From a bacterium (lineage in GTDB: Bacteria; 4484-113; JAFGCY01): a DNA stretch of 64,000 nt. Location of the stretch: assembly GCA_020849855.1 (NCBI GenBank), contig JADZFO010000010.1:26211-90210 (forward strand). The letters are read 5' to 3'. The first letter of the stretch is position 1. The number at the start of each line of letters is the position of its first letter. A program made the position numbers and the translations under genes. Below the pieces are notes generated by a model. It saw nothing but the letters and a program-made list of their open reading frames with translations. It was not told where the DNA came from and made no database searches. This document shows positions 51,950 through 60,606 of the stretch, in pieces.

Positions 51950-53875
51950 ATGGCCAAAGGACCAGCACTGCGCAAGTACGACATCGGCCTTGACCTGACG
52001 GCGAAGGAGCTGCGCTGCGTAGCCGTCAACAAGAGGGGCAAGGAAATCACGCTGGAACGCTTTGCCATCGGGGAAATCCCGAGCAGCGTGTTCGCGGCCG
52101 GCCGCGTGGCCGAGCCGGGCCAGCTTGGTGCGCGGATCAAGCAGATCCTCAATGAGCACGGTATTTCGCCGCGCAAGGCCATCATCTCGCTTTCCGGCAA
52201 GGCGGCCATCACCCGTATCATTGAGCTGCCCAAGATGGGCCAGGCGCAGACCCGCCAGGCTATTTCGCTGCAGATCAACCAGTACGTCCCCTTCCCGCCG
52301 GGCGATACCGTCTACGACTACAAGATCCTGCCTCCGCGCCAGGGCGGCAACGCCTCGATGCAGGAGGTTCTGCTGGTCGCCACGCGCTCGACCACGGTTG
52401 AGAGCCTGATCCAGACCATGCGCGCCGCCGGCATCGAACCCGACGGCATCAAGATCACCTCGCTGGCCGCCTGGAACCTGCTGGAAACAGGCCTGCAGGG
52501 CTATACCCAGGCTGTCGGCATCATCGACGTGCGCGACACGGTCACTGACCTGTCCTTCTTCCTCAACGGCCAGTTCCGCCTGAGCCGTCCGGTCGAGCTC
52601 GGCTACGACTCGATCATCGGCAAGCTGGCGCAGCTGCTGGGCGTGAGCCCCAGCGAGGCCGAGGAGTACCTGCGCACCGAGCCGGTGGACATCACCATCC
52701 CGGAAGACGAGATCGACCCGACCGAGGACAACCGCATGCGCGAGGCGCTGCTGTCCGTCTTCTCGGGCTTCGTCTCCGAGCTGATCCGCTCCATCCGCTA
52801 CTACGAAAGCCAGGCCCAGCGCTCCGACCGCGTCGGCAAGCTGCTGCTCTTTGGCAACGTGAAGCTCTTCCCGAACCTCGAGAAGTACCTCGAGGACCAG
52901 ACCGGCCTCGAAGTGAACGTTGTGTCCTTCGGCTCGCTGGTGCAGTACCGCCAGGGCGTCTACAGCCTGGATGTGCTGACCGAGCATGCTTCCAAGCTGG
53001 TCACCTCCGCCGGTCTGGCCCTGGAGCAGACCAAGAAGAAGAAAGAACTCAACCTGATGCCCCCGTCCTACTACACGCGGGCCATCAACCGGCAGATCAT
53101 CATCGCCGGCCTGGTCGTTTTCGGTATCCTCGGCTTCTTCGCCTGGAACCAGAACGAGCAGTTCCAGAAGAAGATCGCGGCGAAGGAGGCCGAGAAGGCC
53201 TCCGCTGAGCAGGCGGCCAACCGCGTCAAGCCTGATGCGGACGCCTTTGACCAGGTCAAGGGCGAGATCCAGGCCCAGCTGCCGCGCTTCAACCAGATCT
53301 TCAGCCTCTTCAAGAACCAGCGCGTCTGGCCCGAGATCATGGACGAGCTGGGCCGCCGTACCAATGACCAGGTCTGGCTTGAGGCGGTCGATTTCGAGGG
53401 TAAGGACAACACGATCACCATGACCGGTGTCGCGGTTGACCGTACCGATATGCTGCAGTTCTGCATCAACCTCGACAAGTCGCCCTTCTTCACCAACACC
53501 ACGCTCGAGGAGAAGACCGATGACGGCGGCGGTGGCGGTGGCGGCGGTGGCGGCGGCGGTGGCGGCCCCACCACCACGGGCTCCGGCCTGGCTTCGGCCC
53601 CCAGCCCCCAGGGTTCCATCCTGGGCGGCCCGGGCGGCGGTGGTGTGACAGCCCGCCAGCTGCAGGCCCCGATGCAGGATTACCGCCTGCCGCGCTTCGA
53701 CTTCACGCCGGGCGCGTCCATCGAGGACTTCTTCCGCAGCGATTACCAGCAGGTCCAGACCATCATCTGGGAGTTTGAGGTCACGACCACGCTGCAGTCC
53801 GAGATTGTCTCGCAGAGCGTCGAGGATGATTTCACTCAGATTGAGGAGCTGATTCAAGATGTCGTCAACACGTAA
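51950..53875 (+). CDS. PilM-PilN fusion protein
   Basis: 641 residues; ATG 51950 preceded by GGAGGGGAG. Residues about 8-360 are PilM, an actin-like cytoplasmic protein: KYDIGLDLTAKELRCVAV, RQAISLQINQYVPFPPGD, GIIDVRDTVTDLSFF. From about 365 begins PilN: KKELNLMPPSYYTRAI, a transmembrane helix (about 381-398, IIIAGLVVFGILGFFAW), a coiled coil, and a periplasmic domain with DELGRRTNDQVWLEAVDFEG. A run of about 15 glycines (near 525-540) interrupts the C-terminal part. PilM and PilN are normally separate interacting proteins; here their linkage is covalent. PilO follows with a 17-base overlap. Confidence 0.9.
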   Translation: MAKGPALRKYDIGLDLTAKELRCVAVNKRGKEITLERFAIGEIPSSVFAAGRVAEPGQLGARIKQILNEHGISPRKAIISLSGKAAITRIIELPKMGQAQTRQAISLQINQYVPFPPGDTVYDYKILPPRQGGNASMQEVLLVATRSTTVESLIQTMRAAGIEPDGIKITSLAAWNLLETGLQGYTQAVGIIDVRDTVTDLSFFLNGQFRLSRPVELGYDSIIGKLAQLLGVSPSEAEEYLRTEPVDITIPEDEIDPTEDNRMREALLSVFSGFVSELIRSIRYYESQAQRSDRVGKLLLFGNVKLFPNLEKYLEDQTGLEVNVVSFGSLVQYRQGVYSLDVLTEHASKLVTSAGLALEQTKKKKELNLMPPSYYTRAINRQIIIAGLVVFGILGFFAWNQNEQFQKKIAAKEAEKASAEQAANRVKPDADAFDQVKGEIQAQLPRFNQIFSLFKNQRVWPEIMDELGRRTNDQVWLEAVDFEGKDNTITMTGVAVDRTDMLQFCINLDKSPFFTNTTLEEKTDDGGGGGGGGGGGGGGPTTTGSGLASAPSPQGSILGGPGGGGVTARQLQAPMQDYRLPRFDFTPGASIEDFFRSDYQQVQTIIWEFEVTTTLQSEIVSQSVEDDFTQIEELIQDVVNT

Positions 53876-54686
53876 TCAGCGAAAGCCCGCCGGCGGACCT
53901 CCCCCCGAGCGCAAGAGCGCGCCCGGGCCGGTCATCACGCCGCAGGTCCTGGGTGTGGTCTTCGGCCTGATCCTGATCATCGGCGTGATTGTCTACATCA
54001 CCCAGGTGGTGCAGAAGTCCAACCAGAAGATCCAGGCCCTGGACTCCCAGATCACTCAGCTGCAGACCCAGAAGCAGACCTACGAGAAGAAGAAGGCCAA
54101 GCTGGAGATCGCGCGCAAGCTCAACACGACTGTGCGTGAGAAGCTGCAGACGGTCACCTACATGTTCATGACCGACCAGTCCAGCATGGTGCCCTTCTGG
54201 GAGGACCAGTTCCTGCCGATCCTGCTGCGCTCGCCCCTGTCCCAGAACCTGGGCAAGCTTGAGGTGGAGGACTACACCTACCACATCAACATGGCGATGC
54301 AGCCCTTTAACACCCTGCCGCCCGGCGCCTTCTTTGACGCCGCGCAGGAAAACTTCCCCATCGTCTATGAAGGTGAGAAGAACGGCGTTCCCGAAGACAC
54401 CCCGCTGGACACCCGTCCGCCGGACTTCCTGACGCCCTACACCATCACCATGTCGGAATGGCGCGGCACCTATGAGGATGTGCAGAAGTTCATCGAGGAC
54501 CTGCAGACCAAGACCAACAAGTACCTCTACACGGTGCACTGCTTCGCCAACGATGATTCCACCAACGCGGCCTTCTTCCGGACTACTACGGAATGGACCA
54601 TCGTGATCACGGTATACTTCATCAATCCGGAAGCCGCGGCCTCCGGCGATGAACCCCCGTCTCCGCCAGGATCGGAAAGCTGCTAA
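53859..54686 (+). CDS. pilO: PilO-like inner-membrane alignment protein
   Basis: 275 residues overlapping the end of the PilM-N gene by 17 bases. A short cytoplasmic basic start, one membrane helix (about 31-48, LGVVFGLILIIGVIVYI), a coiled coil (QKIQALDSQITQLQTQKQTY) and a periplasmic domain with YEDVQKFIEDLQTKTNKYL, the PilO pattern. In T4P/T2SS it pairs with PilN to link the motor to the secretin. The Pro/Ser-rich C-terminal tail is unusual. Confidence 0.85.
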   Translation: MSSTRNQRKPAGGPPPERKSAPGPVITPQVLGVVFGLILIIGVIVYITQVVQKSNQKIQALDSQITQLQTQKQTYEKKKAKLEIARKLNTTVREKLQTVTYMFMTDQSSMVPFWEDQFLPILLRSPLSQNLGKLEVEDYTYHINMAMQPFNTLPPGAFFDAAQENFPIVYEGEKNGVPEDTPLDTRPPDFLTPYTITMSEWRGTYEDVQKFIEDLQTKTNKYLYTVHCFANDDSTNAAFFRTTTEWTIVITVYFINPEAAASGDEPPSPPGSESC

Positions 54687-54730
54687 GCGGGCACAAACAG
54701 GGAAGCGGCGCTTCCCGGGAAAGGTGAGTT

Positions 54731-55630
54731 ATGAACAGGACAGCAATACTGAGCGTGATTCTGGTTGGCCTGGTGGCTGTGCTGGCCGGGGCGGTCTTCG
54801 CCCTGCCGCAGGCCGAAGGCATCCGTGAGAGCCTGCTGGGCCCGGGCCTGGACAACTTCAAGTCCAGCTCGACCGCCGTGGCGGCCGTCACACCAGAGAC
54901 TGATGACAGCGCGGCGGGCGGCATGGACAGCTTCGCGGCCCCGCTGAGCGGCAGCACTGATCCTCTGCAGGCGCCTTCGCTGAGCGGCGGCGACGAGAAG
55001 AAGGAAGAGGGTGCTGCTGAAGAGGCCAAGGAAGGCGAGGCCAAGGAAGGCGAAGAGGCCAAGGCCGAAGAGAAGAAGCCCCAGACGGACGAAGAGTGGA
55101 TCGCCAAGCTGGACGAGTGGAAGACCCAGGACCCGCGCGCGATCATCGAGTCCAAGTACGAGGACCTCGAGGGCCGCAAGACGACCCCCTGGAACGAGGA
55201 CGATCCGGCCAACTTCATCCCTGAGACCGGCCGCGCCGACCCCCTCAGCCCGGTGCTCTCGCAGCTGCCTGATGAGCTGAAGCAGCGCCGCGGCGGCGAG
55301 ACCGACCCCAACGAGATCTATGCCTATGCCTTCGCGGCGGCGGCCACCCAGGCTGTTGATTCCGTGATGGCCGTCCTGCAGGTCTACAACGTCGTGCAGA
55401 TCGGCACCCAGAAGCTGATCACCATGGGTATCCCCGGCGACCGCGCCTTCACGGTGCCCGAGGGCGGCAGCTTCGGCTTCAACTTCCCGGGCGCCGGCTT
55501 CGCGGTGCAGGTGCAGGTCCAGGTCCTCTCGGTCAGCACCGAGGAAGTCATGGTCGGCATCACCGGCTCAGTGCCGGGCACCGATGCTTCGATCTCCAAG
55601 ACCCAGGTTTACATCCCGCGCAGCTACTAA
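54731..55630 (+). CDS. Membrane-anchored protein in PilP position
   Basis: 299 residues, GGAAAGGTG upstream. An N-terminal membrane anchor (ILSVILVGLVAVLAGAVFAL) is followed by a highly charged Glu/Lys/Ala-rich linker (about 92-120), then a C-terminal domain with two predicted strand regions (GDRAFTVPEGGSFGFNFPG, QVQVQVLSVSTEEVMVGI). PilP lipoproteins normally follow PilO and bind the secretin; this protein has the place and anchor-linker-beta design but no lipobox. It is the last gene before a terminator. Confidence 0.65.
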   Translation: MNRTAILSVILVGLVAVLAGAVFALPQAEGIRESLLGPGLDNFKSSSTAVAAVTPETDDSAAGGMDSFAAPLSGSTDPLQAPSLSGGDEKKEEGAAEEAKEGEAKEGEEAKAEEKKPQTDEEWIAKLDEWKTQDPRAIIESKYEDLEGRKTTPWNEDDPANFIPETGRADPLSPVLSQLPDELKQRRGGETDPNEIYAYAFAAAATQAVDSVMAVLQVYNVVQIGTQKLITMGIPGDRAFTVPEGGSFGFNFPGAGFAVQVQVQVLSVSTEEVMVGITGSVPGTDASISKTQVYIPRSY

Positions 55631-55667
55631 GCCGGGTAACCGGGCCACACTGACAACGTCTTAAACA

Positions 55668-55694
55668 GGGCGGGAGCAATCCCGCCCTTTTCTT
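55668..55694 (+). terminator. Intrinsic terminator ending the pilus/secretion locus
   Basis: GGGCGGGA (55668-55675), GCAA loop, TCCCGCCC (55680-55687), then TTTTCTTT. Confidence 0.92.
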
Positions 55695-55754
55695 TGCCCG
55701 CCCGCAGCGCCCCGGCCTTCAGGCACAGGGCTCTGCGGCGGATACCAACTGTGC

Positions 55755-55760
55755 TATAAA
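55755..55760 (+). promoter_or_regulatory. -10-like element TATAAA before nuoN
   Basis: TATAAA ends nine bases before ATG 55770, so the transcript would have at most a few leader bases. No Shine-Dalgarno is evident. Confidence 0.5.
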
Positions 55761-55769
55761 GGGTCACGC

Positions 55770-57383
55770 ATGCCTCAGCTGCTCGAAGCGCTCAACACAA
55801 TCTGGGGCCGCATCACCTATCTGATTGGTGTGCCGGTGCAGGAGTTCGGCGCGTGGGCCTGGGGCCACACGGCCTACTACCTGCTGGCGCCTGAAATCGC
55901 CCTGCTGCTCGCGGTGGTCATCATCTGCCTGCTGGAGATCATCTCCCGCCGCGACAACTATTACGCCGCCACCTGGATCGCCATCACCGGCCTGCTGATC
56001 AATTTCGCGATGACGATCCACATGATGTACTACACCAGCCGCTACTACACCTATGGCCTGAGCCTCTGGTGGGGCGGGCTGGAAACGCTGGACCCCTACG
56101 CGATCTTCTTCAAACAGCTGCTGGACTGGGGCGACATCATCCTTTACATCGCCCTGCTCGGCTATAAGCCGATGAAGCAGTACCGCGTTGAGTTCATCAT
56201 CCTGGTGCTCTGCGGCACCATCGCCTTTGACCTGATGGTCGGCTCCTCCGACCTGCTGGCGATCTATGTGATGACCGAATTCGGCGGCCTGGTGGGCTAT
56301 GTCCTGGCGGCCTTCTACAAGCATGAGCTGCGCAGCCTGGAGTCCGGCCTGAAGTACTTCATTACCGGCGCGACCAGTTCCACGGCCCTGCTCTTTGCCA
56401 TGAGCATCTTCTATGGCGCGGTCAACTCGACGAACCTCTACGACATCAAGAACGCGCTCTTCAACGGCGGGGCGGTGCTGCCGCCGGTGATCTTCAGCAT
56501 CGTGCTGATGCTGGTCGCCATCGGCTACAAGATCGGCATGGCGCCCTTCCACCTCTGGGTGGCGGATGTCTATGAGGGCGCGCCCACACCCGTGGCGGCC
56601 TTCATCGCGGTCTTCCCCAAGGTGGCCGGCTATGCCGTGTTGCTGCGCATGCTCTTCATCTCTTTCGCCCCGCTGAAGCAGATCTGGGTCCCGGTGCTGG
56701 TAACCATGGCGATCCTCTCGATGGCCTTCGGCAACATCATGGCCATGCGCCAGACCAGCTTCAAGCGCATGATGGCCTTCTCCGGCGTGGCGCATATCGG
56801 CTACATCATGGTCGGCATCATCGCGGCATCCTATGCCACCAACGAGGCGACCAGCTCGCTGGGCTTCCGATCCGCGATGTACTACATGTTGATCTACTTC
56901 TTCATGAACCTCGGCATCTTTGTCGTGGCAATGATCGTGGAGACCCACGGCGGCTCGGACCACCTGGACAGCTATAACGGCCTGTACCGCCGCAACGCCC
57001 CGCTGGCGATCCTGATGACCATCCTGCTGGCGGCGCTGATCGGCCTGCCGCCGACCTGCGGCTTCATCGCCAAGTTCATGGTCTTCTACAGCCTGACCTA
57101 TTACTTCTATACGGTGCCATGGAACCTGGTGCTGGTGCTCTTCGCCGTGCTGACCACGGTGATCAGCGCCTACTACTACCTGAGCCTGGCTTACCGCATG
57201 TTCGTGCTGCCGCCCTCGCCGGAGCAGAGCGTCAAGCTCAAACCGACGCTCTTCATGCGCCTGGCGGTCGCCGTGCCGACGATGCTGATCCTGGGCCTTG
57301 GCATCTTCTATGCCCATGTGCCCTTCGATTACGTCACAGGCTCCTGGTTCCTCGAAACCCTGACTGAAGGGATGAGTATCTAG
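55770..57383 (+). CDS. nuoN: NADH-quinone oxidoreductase subunit N-like (complex I antiporter-type subunit)
   Basis: 537 residues with about 14 membrane helices. Conserved complex I segments: VMTEFGGLVGYVLAAF (helix 5 glutamate), SLESGLKYFITGATSS, and IGYKIGMAPFHLWVADVYEGAPTPVAAF, all typical of NuoN. It would carry one proton-pumping channel. No other nuo genes are in the window, and it follows a terminator, so nuoN is separated from its usual M-N cluster or from nuo genes upstream of this window. It is translationally coupled to an O-antigen-ligase-like gene. MrpD-like subunits are an alternative, but the motifs favour NuoN. Confidence 0.88.
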   Translation: MPQLLEALNTIWGRITYLIGVPVQEFGAWAWGHTAYYLLAPEIALLLAVVIICLLEIISRRDNYYAATWIAITGLLINFAMTIHMMYYTSRYYTYGLSLWWGGLETLDPYAIFFKQLLDWGDIILYIALLGYKPMKQYRVEFIILVLCGTIAFDLMVGSSDLLAIYVMTEFGGLVGYVLAAFYKHELRSLESGLKYFITGATSSTALLFAMSIFYGAVNSTNLYDIKNALFNGGAVLPPVIFSIVLMLVAIGYKIGMAPFHLWVADVYEGAPTPVAAFIAVFPKVAGYAVLLRMLFISFAPLKQIWVPVLVTMAILSMAFGNIMAMRQTSFKRMMAFSGVAHIGYIMVGIIAASYATNEATSSLGFRSAMYYMLIYFFMNLGIFVVAMIVETHGGSDHLDSYNGLYRRNAPLAILMTILLAALIGLPPTCGFIAKFMVFYSLTYYFYTVPWNLVLVLFAVLTTVISAYYYLSLAYRMFVLPPSPEQSVKLKPTLFMRLAVAVPTMLILGLGIFYAHVPFDYVTGSWFLETLTEGMSI

Positions 57384-59485
57384 TGGCAGGCGCATCTTCG
57401 AAAGCTGCTCGCAAGGGCGGCCGCACCGAAGCCGCCGCCAGCGCCGCGCCCAGCCTGCTGTCCAGCGGCCCGGAGGCACATCCCGCCCTGGCCCTGTGCT
57501 GCACCCTCGGCCTTCTGGTGCTTTTTCTGCTGCCGCTCTTTGGCGGCGGCTACAGCGGCGCCGGCTTCCAGCTCAGCTTTGTCGCCCTGCCCCTGGCGCT
57601 GGCCGCGGGCCTGTGGGTCTCGCGGGCGCTGCCCCGGGCCGCGGCCTATGTCCTGCTGCTCTACCTGGCCGGCCTGGGCCTGCTGCCGCTGTGGCTCGCC
57701 CCGGGCCAGCTGCTGTGGTACTACATTGCGCAGATCCCGCTCGCCTGGGCCTGGGCCTGGATCCTGCTCAGCGACTCGCCCTCACGGGCGCGCTGGCTGG
57801 CCCCGACCGCCGCGCTCAGCGCCCTGCTGACCGCGCTCTATGGCTTCTTCCTGTGGTATGGCGCGGGCACCCTGGATTACCAGATCACCTCCAGCTTCGG
57901 CCTGCATAACCCCTACGGCGGCTATCTGCTGCTGGCCTGGCCCTGCGCCCTGCTGGCGGCCCATGGCGCCTCCCGCCGGCCGGCGCGCATCGCCTGGTCC
58001 CTGCTGGCCGTGCTGCTGCTGGCCACCCTGGTGCTGACCCACAGCCAGGGCTGCATTGCCGCGCTGGGCCTGCAGCTCATCATGCTGCTGGCCTGGTGGC
58101 TGGCCTCACGCCGCCGGCCACAGGCCGAGTCTGCAGCCGCGGCCCGCAAGCCCATCGCACTCGCACTGCCGCTGAGCGCTCTTGCCGTGCTGGCCGGCCT
58201 GCTGGCCCTGGCGCCGGTGCGCGACACGCTGGCCCAGATCTTTGACTTCGGCGGCTACTCCATGCAGGGCCGTCTGCGCTTCTGGTCGGCGGCCCTGGAG
58301 ATCTTCCGCGACTACCCCCTCGGTGCAGGGCCGGGCAGCTTTGCCTATGTCTTCCCGCAGTACCAGAAGGACTGGATCTACTACAGCGTCGACCCGCATT
58401 CCTGGGTGCTGCAGCTGCTGGCCGAGCTGGGGATCCCCGGGGCGCTGCTGCTGCTGGCCATCAGCGCCGGCATGCTCTGGTGGCTGCACCGCATGTGGCA
58501 CGGCCAGGGCCCCTGGCTGCTGCGGGCCCTCTGCGCCTCCGCGGTGCTTGGCAGCCTGGCGCATGCCTCCATCGACTTTGACTACACCTTCAGCGCCGTG
58601 ACCATGTTGCTGGGCGCCCTGCTGGCCTATGGCAGCTTCATCGCCTCCGGCCGCCTGGACAGCCAGCCCGCGGAAGACCGTCCTGCCGAGCCTGCGGCCC
58701 AGCCCGCGGCAGCGCAGACTGATGCGCCTGCCAGCGCTGCGCAGGATGCTGTAGCGGTGGCAAGCCCGCGCCTGGCGGCCTACTTCAGCTCCGCCCTGCC
58801 GCGCTGGTGCGCGCTGGCCTGCATCCTGCTGCTGCTGGGCATGGCCTATTGGGGCCAGCGCCTGAGCCTGGAGCGCTTTGTGCTGGATACCCTGCGCGGC
58901 ATGCGCATCGGTGAGGGCGGCGACAGTGCTGAGGCCGCAGCGGCGGCCGGCCGCGAGCAGCTCCTGCGCTCGGCGATCCGCTACAACCCCCACAACTTCC
59001 AGACCCGCTATCAGCTCGCCTATCCGCTGGCCCTGTCCACCTCGCCGGCCAGCCGGGATGAAGCCCGCGCACTGGCCCAGAGCGCGGTCAGCCTCAACCC
59101 GCGCTTCACCCAGGCCTGGGCCCTGATGGGCCTCATCGCGACTGAGCAGGAAGACCGCGAGAGCAACCTGGCCCGCGCGATCGAGCTTGACCCCTATAAC
59201 TTCCCGGAGCATTACCTCTACTGGGCTAATGTCGCCGACACCGACGAGGAGCGGCGCGAGCGCCTCCTGCTGGGCATGCAGCGCATCCCGGCCAACGACC
59301 CCATCCCGCCGGACCATGTGCGCCCGCAGTGGCACGCGCTGAACCCCTACTTCGGCCAGTGGTGGGACATGCTGGCAGGCCTCACGGAGGACCCGGCGGA
59401 GAAGCGCCTGTACACCGAGCGGGCGCAGAAGTTCAAGGACTACGTCATCGCCGAGCGCGAGAAGAAACTCCAGCGCGAGCAGTAA
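57383..59485 (+). CDS. O-antigen ligase-like (Wzy_C) membrane protein with C-terminal TPR region
   Basis: 700 residues; GTG start overlaps the nuoN stop (TAGTG). About ten to twelve hydrophobic helices cover residues 35-430. The large loop holds SMQGRLRFWSAALEIFRDYPL...GAGPGSFAYVFP and DPHSWVLQLLAELGIPGALL (about 336-355), the family signature, with the conserved His. A linker rich in Ala/Pro (about 430-460) and another helix lead to a TPR-like tail (about 510-690). Members link or polymerise surface glycans from lipid carriers. The exact substrate is unknown, and coupling to nuoN looks fortuitous. Confidence 0.85.
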   Translation: MAGASSKAARKGGRTEAAASAAPSLLSSGPEAHPALALCCTLGLLVLFLLPLFGGGYSGAGFQLSFVALPLALAAGLWVSRALPRAAAYVLLLYLAGLGLLPLWLAPGQLLWYYIAQIPLAWAWAWILLSDSPSRARWLAPTAALSALLTALYGFFLWYGAGTLDYQITSSFGLHNPYGGYLLLAWPCALLAAHGASRRPARIAWSLLAVLLLATLVLTHSQGCIAALGLQLIMLLAWWLASRRRPQAESAAAARKPIALALPLSALAVLAGLLALAPVRDTLAQIFDFGGYSMQGRLRFWSAALEIFRDYPLGAGPGSFAYVFPQYQKDWIYYSVDPHSWVLQLLAELGIPGALLLLAISAGMLWWLHRMWHGQGPWLLRALCASAVLGSLAHASIDFDYTFSAVTMLLGALLAYGSFIASGRLDSQPAEDRPAEPAAQPAAAQTDAPASAAQDAVAVASPRLAAYFSSALPRWCALACILLLLGMAYWGQRLSLERFVLDTLRGMRIGEGGDSAEAAAAAGREQLLRSAIRYNPHNFQTRYQLAYPLALSTSPASRDEARALAQSAVSLNPRFTQAWALMGLIATEQEDRESNLARAIELDPYNFPEHYLYWANVADTDEERRERLLLGMQRIPANDPIPPDHVRPQWHALNPYFGQWWDMLAGLTEDPAEKRLYTERAQKFKDYVIAEREKKLQREQ

Positions 59486-59501
59486 GGCTGCGGCCCGGGG
59501 G

Positions 59502-59507
59502 TAGAAT
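59502..59507 (+). promoter_or_regulatory. -10-like element TAGAAT before ybaB
   Basis: TAGAATCAGC lies 29 bases before ATG 59537. The hexamer and following bases match the site before the lipase-like gene. Confidence 0.45.
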
Positions 59508-59536
59508 CAGCAGGCGCCGCGGCGCTGGAGAAAAGC

Positions 59537-59875
59537 ATGGATATCAACAAGATGATGCGCGAGGCCCAGAAGCTGCAGGCCAAGATGCAGCAGGACATGC
59601 AGCAGGCCCAGGAGCAGCTGGCCGAGGAGCGCATCGAAGGCTCCGCCGGCGGCGGCGCCGTAAGCTGCGTGGTCAACGGCCATAAGCAGCTGATCAGCAT
59701 CAAGATCGCCCCCGAAGCGGTTGACCCCGCGGATATCGATACCCTGCAGGACCTGGTCTTCCTGGCCGTCAGCGACGCGCTCAGCAGTGCCGAGCGCCGG
59801 GCTGAGGAAGTGATGGAAAAGGTCCGCGGCGGCCTGAAGATCCCCGGCCTCGACATGGGCGGCTTCGGCTTTTGA
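59537..59875 (+). CDS. ybaB: YbaB/EbfC family nucleoid-associated protein
   Basis: 112 residues, full length. MDINKMMREAQKLQAKMQQ is the family start, and SCVVNGHKQLISIKIAPEAV the central dimer region. It binds DNA as a dimer. GGAG lies upstream of the ATG. The stop overlaps the start of recR (TGATG), the common ybaB-recR arrangement. Confidence 0.95.
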   Translation: MDINKMMREAQKLQAKMQQDMQQAQEQLAEERIEGSAGGGAVSCVVNGHKQLISIKIAPEAVDPADIDTLQDLVFLAVSDALSSAERRAEEVMEKVRGGLKIPGLDMGGFGF

Positions 59876-60510
59876 TGCTTGCCCTGCCGCCAGTCCTCAG
59901 CGATCTGATCCAGCGCCTCAGCTCCCTCCCGGGCATCGGGCCCAAGGCTGCAGAGCGTCTGGGTCTGGCCCTGCTGCGCCGCGACCTGCATGAGGTCCAG
60001 GCGCTGGCGGACGCGCTGCTGGCCTGCCGTGAAAGGGTGGGCGACTGCCCGCGCTGCGGCTGCCTCTCGCAGGACGGCGAGCTTTGCGCCGTCTGCGCCG
60101 ACGGCTTCCGCGACGGCCGCCTGCTGTGTGTTGTCGAGACGGCGCTGGACGCCATCGCCCTGGAGCGCGGCGGCGGCTTCAAGGGGCGCTACCACGTCCT
60201 GGGCGGCGCGCTTTCTCCGCTGCGTGGCGTGCTGCCCGAAGACCTGCGCATCGCCCAGCTTCTGGCCCGCATCCGCGAGGAGAGTACGCAGGAGGTGGTG
60301 CTGGCCACCAATGCCAGTCCCGACGGCGAGGCCACGGCGCTGTATCTGAAACAGGAACTGCTGGCTCTGGCGCAGCCCGAGGATGCCCTGCAGGCGCCGC
60401 TCTTTGTGCGCATCACCCGTCTGGCGCGCGGCCTGCCCTCCGGGGCCCAGCTGGACTATGCCGACGCCGCGACACTGCACAGCGCGCTGGAGCATCGTAC
60501 GGACTTCTAA
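59875..60510 (+). CDS. recR: Recombination mediator RecR
   Basis: 211 residues. It acts with RecF/RecO to load RecA at gaps. Order of elements: helix-hairpin-helix SSLPGIGPKAAERLGLALL, C4 zinc finger CPRCGCLSQDGELCAVC, TOPRIM domain LLCVVETALDAIALER, and VLATNASPDGEATALYL. Translationally coupled to ybaB. Confidence 0.96.
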   Translation: MLALPPVLSDLIQRLSSLPGIGPKAAERLGLALLRRDLHEVQALADALLACRERVGDCPRCGCLSQDGELCAVCADGFRDGRLLCVVETALDAIALERGGGFKGRYHVLGGALSPLRGVLPEDLRIAQLLARIREESTQEVVLATNASPDGEATALYLKQELLALAQPEDALQAPLFVRITRLARGLPSGAQLDYADAATLHSALEHRTDF

Positions 60511-60600
60511 GCTTGCCGCCTCCGCTTCGCTGCTGTTCAGGATGCACTGTCGCTGGCGCTGCCGCGGGCAGCGGTCTCAGCCTTCTGCGCTGTACTGGCC

Positions 60601-60606
60601 TAGAAT
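60601..60606 (+). promoter_or_regulatory. -10-like element TAGAAT at the start of the multiheme cytochrome gene
   Basis: TAGAAT overlaps the first in-frame ATG (60605). If it is the true -10, transcription starts near 60613 and translation would begin at TTG 60614 or GTG 60659/60689 instead. Confidence 0.4.

Noticed and set aside
51914..53857. A 647-codon minus-strand frame opposite pilM-N
   Set aside because: Shadow of a gene with unmistakable PilM and PilN features on the plus strand.
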